Source of the DNA: Xylophilus sp. Leaf220
GTDB taxonomy: Bacteria > Pseudomonadota > Gammaproteobacteria > Burkholderiales > Burkholderiaceae_C
Direction: 5' to 3'
Length of the DNA: 64,000 nucleotides
Assembly (NCBI RefSeq): GCF_001421705.1
Contig: NZ_LMKO01000012.1
Span: forward strand, 164,254 to 228,253
Shown: positions 1 to 7,190 of the stretch, piece by piece
Layout: every line of letters begins with the position of its first letter
Position numbering within the stretch: position 1 is the first letter of the stretch
The notes under the pieces: generated by a model
The model's database searches: none
What the model saw: the letters and a program-made list of their open reading frames with translations, nothing else
What the model was told of the DNA's origin: nothing
Position numbers and translations under genes: made by a program

Positions 1-514
1 AGCTCTTGTCGCCCAGGTCGCGTACCAGCCGCGGCTTCTCGTCGTCGTTGACCGCGAAGCCCTCGTAGTCGTGGTACGCCAGCGAATGCAGCACCGAGGC
101 CGCGAACTGCGAGATCGGCCGCAGGCCGTCCTTCTCGGCCGACACCGCCACGCCGTTGATCGAGTGCGTATGCAGCACGCAGGCCGCATCGTGCCGGGCG
201 GCGTGGATGCAGCTGTGGATGGTGAAGCCCGCCGGGTTGATGTCGTAGGGCGAATCCAGCACCTTGCGGCCCGCACCGTCGATCTTCACCAGGCTGGAGG
301 CGGTGATCTCCTCGAACATGAAGCCGTACGGGTTGATCAGGAAATGCTCGGTGCCCGGCACCTTGGCGGTGATGTGGGTGAAAACCAGGTCGTCCCAGCC
401 GAAGAGGGCGACCAGCCGGTAGGCGGCCGCCAGGTCGACGCGGGTCTGCCATTCCTCGGGCGAGACCTGCGCCTGCAGGCCGGGGATCGGGTCGAGCGGA
501 GAAGATGGGGGCAT
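1..514 (-). CDS. Class II aldolase/adducin family protein (3' part missing)
   Basis: The reading frame starts at ATG 514 and runs off the left edge, so only the first 171 residues are visible. They match the class II aldolase/adducin fold: an N-terminal helix (EEWQTRVDLAAAYRLV), then FTHITAKVPG, then the HxH metal-ligand region VLHTHSINGVAVSA. Family members cleave or epimerise sugar phosphates or act on hydroxy-aldehydes with a divalent metal; this substrate cannot be told from the fragment. AGGA lies about ten bases before the ATG. No operon partner is visible: the next gene on this strand is 340 bases upstream. Confidence 0.85.
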   Translation of the reverse strand, partial: MPPSSPLDPIPGLQAQVSPEEWQTRVDLAAAYRLVALFGWDDLVFTHITAKVPGTEHFLINPYGFMFEEITASSLVKIDGAGRKVLDSPYDINPAGFTIHSCIHAARHDAACVLHTHSINGVAVSAEKDGLRPISQFAASVLHSLAYHDYEGFAVNDDEKPRLVRDLGDKS

Positions 515-855
515 GCGCGGGGTCCTGTTGCGGTGTCGTTTCGTAGCTGCGGAGCAGACCGGAAACGAGGCTAAGGCGCTGCGGCGATGCGGGCGGTCGC
601 GGGCACGACAGTCCAAAGGCGGGCGGCCCGGCGCCGATAGCAGCCATGATGCTATCAAATCGATAGCTGCAGGTCGGCGTCCTACGCCGGCTGGCGGCCT
701 GTTTCGCTCAAGAACGCGCAAATGGAGCTGCCGATGCGGCCGGTCCGACCGCGTGCCGCTGCCTCCAGCCGAAGGAGGCATCGATCCTGCCATGCCGGAA
801 CCGGCAGGGCCGTCGCCGATGCTGCCAGCGCCCGCCCGGGTGTCGTGCTGGGCGT
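515..855. other. 341-base intergenic stretch
   Basis: No convincing gene lies here. The stretch carries one copy of the dispersed GCTAT-N7-ATAGC repeat (651-691) and must contain the promoter of the class II aldolase gene on the minus strand. Open frames crossing it have no ribosome binding site and no recognisable protein content. Confidence 0.6.
651..691 (+). repeat. Dispersed palindromic repeat, copy 1
   Basis: The core GCTAT-CAAATCG-ATAGC (651-667) is followed by a hairpin with arms CGGCGT (675-680) and ACGCCG (684-689). It is intergenic, between two minus-strand genes. Same family as the copies at 3330, 24191, 39882, 45003, 45964 and 63713. Confidence 0.85.
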
Positions 856-1788
856 TCAGTCCCGCGGGCCGGTGGGGCCGGCCGCATGGGGTGCGTTCTG
901 CAGCGTGGCCTGGGTGACACTGGCACCTGCCGGCACGCTGTCGGTGAGCCAGACGTTACCGCCGATGACCGCGCCCCGGCCGATGGTGACCCTGCCGAGG
1001 ATGGTGGCGCCGGCGTAGACGACCACGTCGTCCTCCACGATCGGGTGGCGCGGCAGGCCCTTCTTCAGGGTGGTGCCGTCGGCCTCTGTCGGGAAGCGCT
1101 TGGCCCCCAGCGTGACGTTCTGGTAGAGCCGTACCCCCTGGCCGATGACGGCCGTCTCGCCGATGACGACGCCGGTGCCGTGGTCGATGAAGAAGCGTGG
1201 GCCGATCGTGGCGCCGGGGTGGATGTCGATGCCGGTCTGGCCGTGCGCCAGCTCCGAGATGATGCGTGCCAGCAGGGGCAGGCCCAGCGTGTAGAGGCGG
1301 TGGGCCAGGCGGTGGTGGATCATCGCCAGCAGGCCCGGGTAGCACAGCAGCACCTCGTCCACGCTGTGGGCCGCGGGATCGCCTTCGTAGGCGGCTACCG
1401 CATCGCTGTCGAGCAGGCGCCGGATGGCCGGCAGCCCCGCGGCGAAGTCCCGGAGCAGGGCACGCGCCGACTGGTCGCTGTCGGCGGCCGGGGCCAGGGT
1501 CCTGCGGGCGGTGTAGCGCAATTCGAGCAGCGCCTGGTCGAGCAGGGTGTGCAGCGCCGAATCGAGCGTCCGGGCGACGTAGAAATCCTCGCTTTCGTGG
1601 CGCAGGTCCGACGGCCCCAGCCGCAGCGGGAAGAGCACGCCCTTCAGGCATTCGACCACCCCCGCCAGCGCGTTGCGCGACGGAAACTCCCGCCCCGCCG
1701 GCTCGCGGGCGCGGCCCTGCGAGTCGCGCCATTCGATCCGCGTGCGCTGCAGGGCCAGCACCACTTCGTTCACCTCGAAACCTGACAT
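856..1788 (-). CDS. cysE: Serine O-acetyltransferase (EpsC/CysE-type)
   Basis: It would acetylate L-serine with acetyl-CoA, the first step of cysteine synthesis, in the cytoplasm. The 310-residue protein has a helical N-terminal half (about 1-180) and a left-handed beta-helix of hexapeptide repeats (about 185-290), including HPGATIGPRFFIDHG, GTGVVIGETAVIG and IGGNVWLTDSVPAG; the DHG and YQNVTLGA segments are family hallmarks around the active site. The length fits the EpsC-type enzymes with a long N-terminal domain. ATG 1788 was chosen over upstream in-frame starts because CGGAGG lies just before it and homology begins there. The gene stands alone, divergent from the metallopeptidase gene. 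Confidence 0.9.
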   Translation of the reverse strand: MSGFEVNEVVLALQRTRIEWRDSQGRAREPAGREFPSRNALAGVVECLKGVLFPLRLGPSDLRHESEDFYVARTLDSALHTLLDQALLELRYTARRTLAPAADSDQSARALLRDFAAGLPAIRRLLDSDAVAAYEGDPAAHSVDEVLLCYPGLLAMIHHRLAHRLYTLGLPLLARIISELAHGQTGIDIHPGATIGPRFFIDHGTGVVIGETAVIGQGVRLYQNVTLGAKRFPTEADGTTLKKGLPRHPIVEDDVVVYAGATILGRVTIGRGAVIGGNVWLTDSVPAGASVTQATLQNAPHAAGPTGPRD

Positions 1789-2047
1789 GAAACCTCCGTT
1801 GTCGTCGTGCCGGCCGGCCGGCCAGCGGCAGGGATGCGCCGGCAGGGTCGTCCGATGGGCTAGTGGATCACGACAGGCGCCGGACCCGTGTCGCCAAATG
1901 CGAAAGACCACGAACCCCGGCGCCATGCCGCCTGCGCCGGCAGTGCGGCAACGCCTGCGCCGCACTCGGGTCCTCGGCTGACGCGGCGGGCCGCGCCGCG
2001 CGGTCATATTGCCGGCGAACCCCTTCTTGCAACGGCCTCCTACGACC

Positions 2048-3262
2048 ATGACCTCTTCCCTCATCACCGCCGTCGGCCCCACCACCAGCCGCGCCTACCG
2101 CTGCATCTGCGGCAAGCCTCTTTTCCTCCGCAACAGCCTGTGCCTGAACTGCGGACGCTCTCTGGGCTACGACCCGGTCATGCGCACCGTGGTGGCGATC
2201 GAGCCCGGCGAGCAGCCCGGCGACTGGGTGATCCCCGGCACCGGCTCCGACCGCATCGTGCACCGCTGCGCCAACCTGGAGGCACCGGCCGCCTGCAACT
2301 GGCTGATCCCGGGCGGCACGGCCGCCCACCGGCACACGCCCGACAACCTGGACCCGGGCTTCTGCCTCTCGTGCAGCACCACCCGCACCATCCCCGACCT
2401 GGCCAAGGAGGAGAACCGCGAGCTGTGGCGCAAGCTGGAGATCGCCAAGCGCCGCCTGCTCTCGCAACTGCTGGCACTCGCCCTGCCGATCGAGACCCGC
2501 AAGGAACGGCCCAACGGCCTGATGTTCGACATGCTGGAGCAGGTGCCCGGCGGACCGAAGGTGCTGACCGGCCACGACGAGGGCCTGATCACCCTCAACA
2601 TCGGCGAGGCAGACGACGCCCAGCGCGAGAAGATCCGCGCCGAGATGCACGAGTCCTACCGCACGCTGCTCGGCCATTTCCGCCACGAGATCGGCCACTA
2701 CTACTGGGACCGGCTGGTACGCGACACCGTCTGGCACCAGCCCTACCGCGCGCTCTTCGGCGACGAATCGGTCGACTACGGCGAATCGCTCAAGCGCCAT
2801 TACGAGAACGGTCCTCCGGCCGACTGGCCCCTGCACTACGTCACCAGCTATGCCACCACACATTCCTGGGAAGACTGGGCCGAGACCTGGGCCCACTACC
2901 TGCACATGGCCGACACGGTGGATACGGCCGTCAGCTTCGGCATCGACGCGAACAACGTCGACATCGAGAGCGACCCCTACACCCTCGACGACCTCTGGCG
3001 GCCGGACCATCCGAACGCGACCGCCTTCCTGGCGTTCCTCAACTCGTGGATCGTCCTGACCCACGCGCTCAACGAGCTGACCCGCAGCATGGGCCAGCCC
3101 GACTACTACCCGTTCATCCTGCCGCGCGAGGCGATCGCCAAGCTGCAGTTCATCCACGAGGTGGTGCGGTCCTACAGCGTGCCGGAAGCGGCGATCAGCG
3201 TCGAGGAAACGGCGGCGGATTTCGACGACAGCAAGGCTGCGCCGGAGGTGCGCGCCGCGTGA
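2048..3262 (+). CDS. Putative zinc-binding metallopeptidase
   Basis: This 404-residue protein matches the family of putative zinc metallopeptidases with an N-terminal zinc ribbon. The ribbon cysteines are Cys19, Cys21, Cys32 and Cys35 (CIC...CLNC), with further cysteines near residues 77-115. The gluzincin-type site is HEIGH at 213-217, and a second conserved block, SWEDWAETWAHYLHM, probably supplies the third ligand. No signal peptide is visible, so it is likely cytoplasmic. Its substrate is unknown. ATG 2048 was preferred to the in-frame TTG at 2009 because the extra 13 residues are not conserved in type. It is monocistronic and ends at a strong bidirectional terminator. Confidence 0.82.
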   Translation: MTSSLITAVGPTTSRAYRCICGKPLFLRNSLCLNCGRSLGYDPVMRTVVAIEPGEQPGDWVIPGTGSDRIVHRCANLEAPAACNWLIPGGTAAHRHTPDNLDPGFCLSCSTTRTIPDLAKEENRELWRKLEIAKRRLLSQLLALALPIETRKERPNGLMFDMLEQVPGGPKVLTGHDEGLITLNIGEADDAQREKIRAEMHESYRTLLGHFRHEIGHYYWDRLVRDTVWHQPYRALFGDESVDYGESLKRHYENGPPADWPLHYVTSYATTHSWEDWAETWAHYLHMADTVDTAVSFGIDANNVDIESDPYTLDDLWRPDHPNATAFLAFLNSWIVLTHALNELTRSMGQPDYYPFILPREAIAKLQFIHEVVRSYSVPEAAISVEETAADFDDSKAAPEVRAA

Positions 3263-3329
3263 TGCATGCCGGACCACGACGGTGCTTCAGCAGACGTCCG
3301 CATCGATCCAGCGGCACCTTGCACCCATT

Positions 3330-3376
3330 GCTATAAAAAAAGTAGCTGGATGCCGGCGTCCCACGCCGGCTCCAGC
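3330..3376 (+). repeat. Dispersed palindromic repeat, copy 2
   Basis: The core is GCTAT-AAAAAAA-GTAGC (3330-3346). The hairpin arms GCCGGCGT (3352-3359) and ACGCCGGC (3363-3370) are perfect and are extended by GCTGGA/TCCAGC. The copy lies between two convergent genes and its hairpin has the form of an intrinsic terminator. Confidence 0.9.
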
Positions 3377-3383
3377 TTTTTTT
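3345..3383. terminator. Bidirectional intrinsic terminator formed by repeat copy 2
   Basis: GCTGGA-T-GCCGGCGT-CCC-ACGCCGGC-TCCAGC forms a 14-bp stem with one asymmetric base on the left side. It is followed on the plus strand by seven T (3377-3383). On the minus strand the stem is followed by TAC and seven T, which come from the A tract of the repeat core. It sits between the metallopeptidase gene (+) and the CoA-transferase gene (-), so it can stop transcription from both sides. Confidence 0.85.
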
Positions 3384-3421
3384 CTCTAGAAGACCACCGT
3401 TTGCCGGCCCTGCGGTGTTGG

Positions 3422-4594
3422 CTATTCCTGCAGCGCCCGCAGCGACGCCAGGATCCGCTCCCGGTCCTGGTCGAGCCGCGGCGGCTGGCGCTGCAGCACG
3501 GTGCGGTGGCCGCCGACATGGATCGGGTTGCCGGCGACGGTCAGGTCGCGGCCGCTCTGGGCCTTGACCTGCAGCAGCATGTCGCGGGCCTGGACCTGCG
3601 GGTCCTGCAGCACCTCGGCCACGTTGTTGTAGGCGCCGGTGGGGATGTTGTTGCGCATCAGCAGGTCCTGCCAGTGGTCGCAGCCGGCCGCGGCCAGGCG
3701 TTCCTCCAGCGCGGCCTTCAGGGCCTCGTGGTGGGTGCAGCGCAAGTGGTTGGTGGCGAAGCGCGGGTCGACCGCCACCGCCGGCAGTTCCAGCGTGGCG
3801 CACAGCCGCTGGAACAGGCCGTCGTTGCCCGCCGCGATCACGAACCAGCCGTCCGCCGCGCGGAACACGTCGAAGGGCGCGATCGACGGGTGGCGCGAGC
3901 CGAGCGGGCCCGGCGCCTTGCCGTCGACCTGCATCCGGGCGATGGCGTTCTCCAGCAGGGCGACCTGGCAGTCGAGCATCGCCACGTCGACCCGGTCGCC
4001 GCGGCCGGTGCGCGCCCGCTGCAGCAGCGCCGCCTGGGTGCCGACCGCCGCGTACAGCCCGGCGCCCAGGTCGCCGATCGAGACGCCCACGCGCGTAGGG
4101 TCGCCGCCGGGATGGCCGGTCAGGCTCATGATGCCGCCCATCGCCTGCACCACCATGTCGTAGGCCGGCCGCCGGCTGTAGGGCCCGGTCTGGCCGAAGC
4201 CCGAGACCGAGGTGAACACCAGCTGCGGGTACCGGGCCTGCAGCGCCTCCCAGCCGTAGCCCAGCTTTTCCATGGTGCCGGGGCGGAAGTTCTCGACCAG
4301 CACGTCGGCCGTCTCCAGGAGGGCTTCGAACACCGCGCGGTCCTCGAGTGCCTTCAGGTCGAGGGCGATCGATTCCTTGTTGCGGTTGACCGACATGAAG
4401 TAGGCCGAGTCGCCGTCGACGAAGGGGCCGATCTGGCGGGCGTCGTCGCCGCAGCCGGGCTGCTCGACCTTGATCACCCGGGCGCCCAGGTCGGCCAGCA
4501 GCATGGTGCAGTAGGGGCCGGCCAGGACGCGGGTCAGGTCGACGACGGTGTAGCCCTGCAGCGGGCCGGCGGATGGGTGCGTGTGTGGGGTCAT
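3422..4594 (-). CDS. CaiB/BaiF (family III) CoA-transferase
   Basis: The 390-residue protein carries the family III CoA-transferase pattern: N-terminal VVDLTRVLAGPYCTMLLADLGA, then NRNKESIALDLK, then VSIGDLGAG with the nucleophilic Asp at residue 175, and a C-terminal tail wrapping domain. It would move CoA between an acyl-CoA and a free acid. The acceptor is not evident; formyl-, succinyl- and 2-methylacyl-CoA enzymes share this layout. Its ATG overlaps the end of the Bug receptor gene by four bases, so the two are translationally coupled. With the enoyl-CoA hydratase it suggests activation and beta-oxidation-like breakdown of an imported organic acid. Confidence 0.88.
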   Translation of the reverse strand: MTPHTHPSAGPLQGYTVVDLTRVLAGPYCTMLLADLGARVIKVEQPGCGDDARQIGPFVDGDSAYFMSVNRNKESIALDLKALEDRAVFEALLETADVLVENFRPGTMEKLGYGWEALQARYPQLVFTSVSGFGQTGPYSRRPAYDMVVQAMGGIMSLTGHPGGDPTRVGVSIGDLGAGLYAAVGTQAALLQRARTGRGDRVDVAMLDCQVALLENAIARMQVDGKAPGPLGSRHPSIAPFDVFRAADGWFVIAAGNDGLFQRLCATLELPAVAVDPRFATNHLRCTHHEALKAALEERLAAAGCDHWQDLLMRNNIPTGAYNNVAEVLQDPQVQARDMLLQVKAQSGRDLTVAGNPIHVGGHRTVLQRQPPRLDQDRERILASLRALQE

Positions 4595-5559
4595 TCGAGC
4601 GAGGCGCCGGAGCGCACGGTCAGTTCCTTGGATTTCTTGCCTTCGTCGAGCGCCCAGGCGCGGAATTCGGCCAGTGATGCGGAGGGTGCCGATTCGTTGC
4701 CCGATTTCTCCAGCCGGGCCTTCACCTCGGGATCTTTCAGCGCGGCCACGCTGGCGTCGAACAGCGCCTGGGCCACCTCGGGCGGCACGCCGGCCGGGGC
4801 GAACAGGCCGAACCAGAAGCTGAAATCGTAGCCCTTGACGCCGGCCTCGGCCATGCCGGGCGTGTCGGGGAACAGCGGCGAGCGGGCGGCCGAGGTGACG
4901 GCCAGCACCCGCAGCTTGCCGCCCTGGGCCATCGGCAGCACCGAGGGCGGCGTGCCGAAGGTCAGCTGCACGTCGCCGCTGGCGACGGCCAGCAGCGAGG
5001 GCGCGCCGCCCTTGTAAGGTACGTGCAGCATCTGCACCCCGGCCGCCTGCTCGAACGAGAGCGCCGCCAGGTGGGTGATGACGCCGGTGCCGGAGGACGA
5101 GTAGGTCAGCTTGCCTGGCGCCTTGCGCGCCTCGGCCACCAGCTCCTGCACCGACTGCGTTTTGAAACCCTGGTTCACCGCCAGCAGCATCGGCGCCGAA
5201 CTCCAGCGCGAGATCGGGACGAAGCTCCTGGCGCCGTCGTACTTCACGCTCTTGTAGAGCAGCTGGTCGCTGCCGTAGAGGTTGCCGCTGCCGAGCAGCA
5301 GGGTGTAGCCGTCGGGCGCGGCGCGGGCCACGAAATCCGAGCCGATGGTGGTGCCGGCGCCCGGCCGGTTGTCGATCACCACCGGCTGGCCGAGCAGCTT
5401 GCCCATCTTGTCGGTGACGATGCGCGCCACCGTATCGGCCCCGCCGCCCGAGGGAAAGCCGACCACCAGGGTGATCGGCCGGTTGGGATAGCCCTGCGCG
5501 CCGGCGGCGGTGCAGAGGGCGGTCAGCGTGGCGGCGGCGATGCCGTGCGAAAGCTTCAT
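4591..5559 (-). CDS. Bug-family periplasmic solute receptor (TctC-like)
   Basis: A 322-residue tripartite tricarboxylate-type receptor. Residues 1-22 form a signal peptide ending in GAQG. The signature YPNRPITLVVGFPSGGGADT follows at about 23-42, then VIDNRPGAGTTIGSDFVARA and HVPYKGGAPSLL, which line the ligand pocket in Bug proteins. It would capture a carboxylated ligand in the periplasm. No TctA/TctB membrane genes are nearby, so it is an orphan receptor, as is common in Burkholderiales. It is the middle gene of ech-bug-CoA-transferase, whose enzymes suggest the ligand is a carboxylic acid activated as a CoA ester. Confidence 0.92.
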   Translation of the reverse strand: MKLSHGIAAATLTALCTAAGAQGYPNRPITLVVGFPSGGGADTVARIVTDKMGKLLGQPVVIDNRPGAGTTIGSDFVARAAPDGYTLLLGSGNLYGSDQLLYKSVKYDGARSFVPISRWSSAPMLLAVNQGFKTQSVQELVAEARKAPGKLTYSSSGTGVITHLAALSFEQAAGVQMLHVPYKGGAPSLLAVASGDVQLTFGTPPSVLPMAQGGKLRVLAVTSAARSPLFPDTPGMAEAGVKGYDFSFWFGLFAPAGVPPEVAQALFDASVAALKDPEVKARLEKSGNESAPSASLAEFRAWALDEGKKSKELTVRSGASLE

Positions 5560-5595
5560 TCTTTGTCTCCTGTCGTGCGAATCAATGGTGGGCGG

Positions 5596-6345
5596 CTACC
5601 GGCCGGTGAAGACCGGCGTGCGCTTTTCCTTCCAGGCCTGGCCGCCTTCGGCCAGGTCTTGCGAGACCACCGACCGTGCGACGTCGCGGGCGGCGGCGGC
5701 CGGATCGAAGCGGCCCTGGGCGATGCGGTTCAGGTGCTGCTTCATGCCGAGCAGCGGGATCGGCGCCATCGCGCCGAGCGTCGCGGCCAGGCGCTCCACC
5801 TCGTCCGGCAGCGATTCGCGCGGAACCAGGTGGGTGAGGAAACCGCAGTCCAGCATCGCCTGCGCACCGATCTTCTCGGCGGTCAGGAAGAGGCGCTTGG
5901 CGGTGTTGAGGCCCAGCCGGCTCACGTAGCGCTGCATGCCGGTCGGGTAGTAGTGCAGGCCGAGTCGCGCCGCGGGCATGAACATTTCGCCGGCCTCGCA
6001 GCCCAGGCGGAAGTCGCAGGCCAGCACCATGTCGGTGGCCCCGCCGTAGACGCCGCCCTGCAGCGCGGCGATGGTCACCGCGCGGCAGTTCTCCAGCGCA
6101 TCGACCATGTCGCCGAAGCCGCTGCCTTCGGTCTGGCTCTGGGCGACCGAGCCGATGTCGAACCCGCTGCAGAAGTGCTTGCCCTCCGACCGCAGCACCA
6201 GCACCAGCACGGCGGGCGTGGCATCGACCGTGGCGAAGTGCCGGCGGAGCTCGGGCAGGTCCTCGGGTGTCAGCTTGTTGGCCATCTCTGGCCGTCGCAG
6301 GGTGATGGTGGCGCGGGAGCCTTCTATTTGCAGCGATGGAAGCAT
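5596..6345 (-). CDS. Enoyl-CoA hydratase/isomerase family protein
   Basis: A 249-residue crotonase-fold enzyme, normal length for the family. The first oxyanion-hole motif is GKHFCSGFDIGS (about 57-68) and the second is ALQGGVYGGATDMVLACDF (about 97-115), followed by FMPAARLGLHYYPTGM. It would hydrate, isomerise or cleave an acyl-CoA; the crotonase fold alone does not fix the reaction. It is the promoter-proximal gene of the ech-bug-CoA-transferase operon, 36 bases before the Bug gene, and is divergent from the GntR regulator that probably controls the operon. Confidence 0.9.
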   Translation of the reverse strand: MLPSLQIEGSRATITLRRPEMANKLTPEDLPELRRHFATVDATPAVLVLVLRSEGKHFCSGFDIGSVAQSQTEGSGFGDMVDALENCRAVTIAALQGGVYGGATDMVLACDFRLGCEAGEMFMPAARLGLHYYPTGMQRYVSRLGLNTAKRLFLTAEKIGAQAMLDCGFLTHLVPRESLPDEVERLAATLGAMAPIPLLGMKQHLNRIAQGRFDPAAAARDVARSVVSQDLAEGGQAWKEKRTPVFTGR

Positions 6346-6349
6346 CGGG

Positions 6350-6395
6350 TTGTTCCAAGGTCGTTGATATATCTATAATGCTATTTGATATTTAG
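6350..6395 (+). promoter_or_regulatory. Divergent promoter/operator region of gntR and the ech operon
   Basis: A perfect TATAAT lies at 6374-6379 with a weak -35 (TTGTTC, 6350-6355; spacer 18). The heptamer TTGATAT occurs twice (6364-6370 and 6385-6391), 21 bp apart or two helical turns, around the -10 box; GATATATC (6366-6373) is palindromic. This fits a dimeric GntR operator that would repress both directions. Predicted transcription starts only about 10-15 bases before the regulator's start codon, so its mRNA would have almost no leader. Confidence 0.5.
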
Positions 6396-6401
6396 GTGCC
6401 C

Positions 6402-7073
6402 ATGCAATCCGCGCTAACCCTCGAACCCACCAGCCTGCAGGACCGCATCCGCGGCCGGCTAGAGGCCGCCATCCAGTCGGGCGAGCTGGCGCCGGGCATG
6501 GCGATCGACGAGCGTGCGCTGGCGGCGCAGTTCGAGGCCTCGCGCACGCCGGTGCGGGAGGCGCTGCTGCTGCTCAGCGCGCGGGGCCTGGTCGACATCG
6601 TGCCGCGCACCGGCATCTACGTGCGCCAGCTGAAGGCCGAGGAACTGGTCGCGATGATGGAAGCACTGGGTGAGCTGGAGGGCGTGCTGGCCCGGCTGGC
6701 GGCCCGCCGGATCGGCGCCGTCCAGCGCGCGGCGCTGGAGCAGGCCCTGGCCGGCACCGCGGCCTGCGCGCGGGCCGACGACGCGGCCGGCTACCAGGAG
6801 GCCAACGCGGTGCTGCACGAGGTGATCTACCAGGCCAGCGGCAACCCCTTCATCGTCGAGCAGGCCCGGGCGGTGCGGATGCGCATCGGGGCCTACCGCG
6901 GCAGGCTGTTCGAGCGGCCGGGCCGGCTGGCCGATTCGCAGCGGGAGCACGAGCGGGTGGTCGCCGCCATCCTGCCCGGTCGGGCCGACGAGGCGGCCGA
7001 TGCGATGCGCGACCACATCTCCCTGGGCGGCAAGGTGTTCGCCGACCTGGTGCTGTCGAATACCCGCCCGTAG
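6402..7073 (+). CDS. GntR-family transcriptional regulator (FCD subfamily)
   Basis: Residues 6-75 form the GntR winged helix (LQDRIRGRLEAAIQSGELAPG...ALAAQFEASRTPVREAL...GLVDIVPRTG). Residues 85-220 form an all-helical FCD effector domain, with the metal-site-type histidine in AVLHEVIYQASGNP and the late ADAMRDHI segment. FCD regulators usually respond to small carboxylic acids. It is divergent from the ech-bug-CoA-transferase operon and is its likely repressor. ATG 6402 was chosen; GTG 6396 two codons earlier is equally possible because neither has a Shine-Dalgarno sequence and the leader is very short. Confidence 0.88.
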   Translation: MQSALTLEPTSLQDRIRGRLEAAIQSGELAPGMAIDERALAAQFEASRTPVREALLLLSARGLVDIVPRTGIYVRQLKAEELVAMMEALGELEGVLARLAARRIGAVQRAALEQALAGTAACARADDAAGYQEANAVLHEVIYQASGNPFIVEQARAVRMRIGAYRGRLFERPGRLADSQREHERVVAAILPGRADEAADAMRDHISLGGKVFADLVLSNTRP

Positions 7074-7094
7074 CAGCGATATGCGCCGCCCAGG

Positions 7095-7134
7095 AAAAAG
7101 GGCGCCGCCTTCGCGCGGAGCGTCGGCAGCGCCC
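7095..7134 (-). terminator. Intrinsic terminator of the ThuA/PQQ dehydrogenase operon
   Basis: Read on the minus strand, GGGCGCTGCC (7134-7125) pairs with GGCGGCGCCC (7109-7100) across a 15-base loop, with one mismatch, and is followed by TTTTTCC. It lies about 55 bases after the stop codon of the PQQ dehydrogenase gene. The plus strand has no T tract after the stem, so it acts in one direction only. Confidence 0.65.
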
Positions 7135-7190
7135 GAGGGGCACCCTGGGCGGTGGCGGCTGCCGGCCGGAAGGCCGGAGGCCACCCCGTC

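Noticed and set aside
515..855. Short overlapping frames in the first intergenic region
   Set aside because: No ribosome binding sites or family features; one frame reads through a repeat.
1888..3336. A plus-strand frame overlapping the metallopeptidase
   Set aside because: Its translation is Arg/Pro-rich and lacks motifs, while the overlapping frame has zinc-ribbon and HEIGH motifs.
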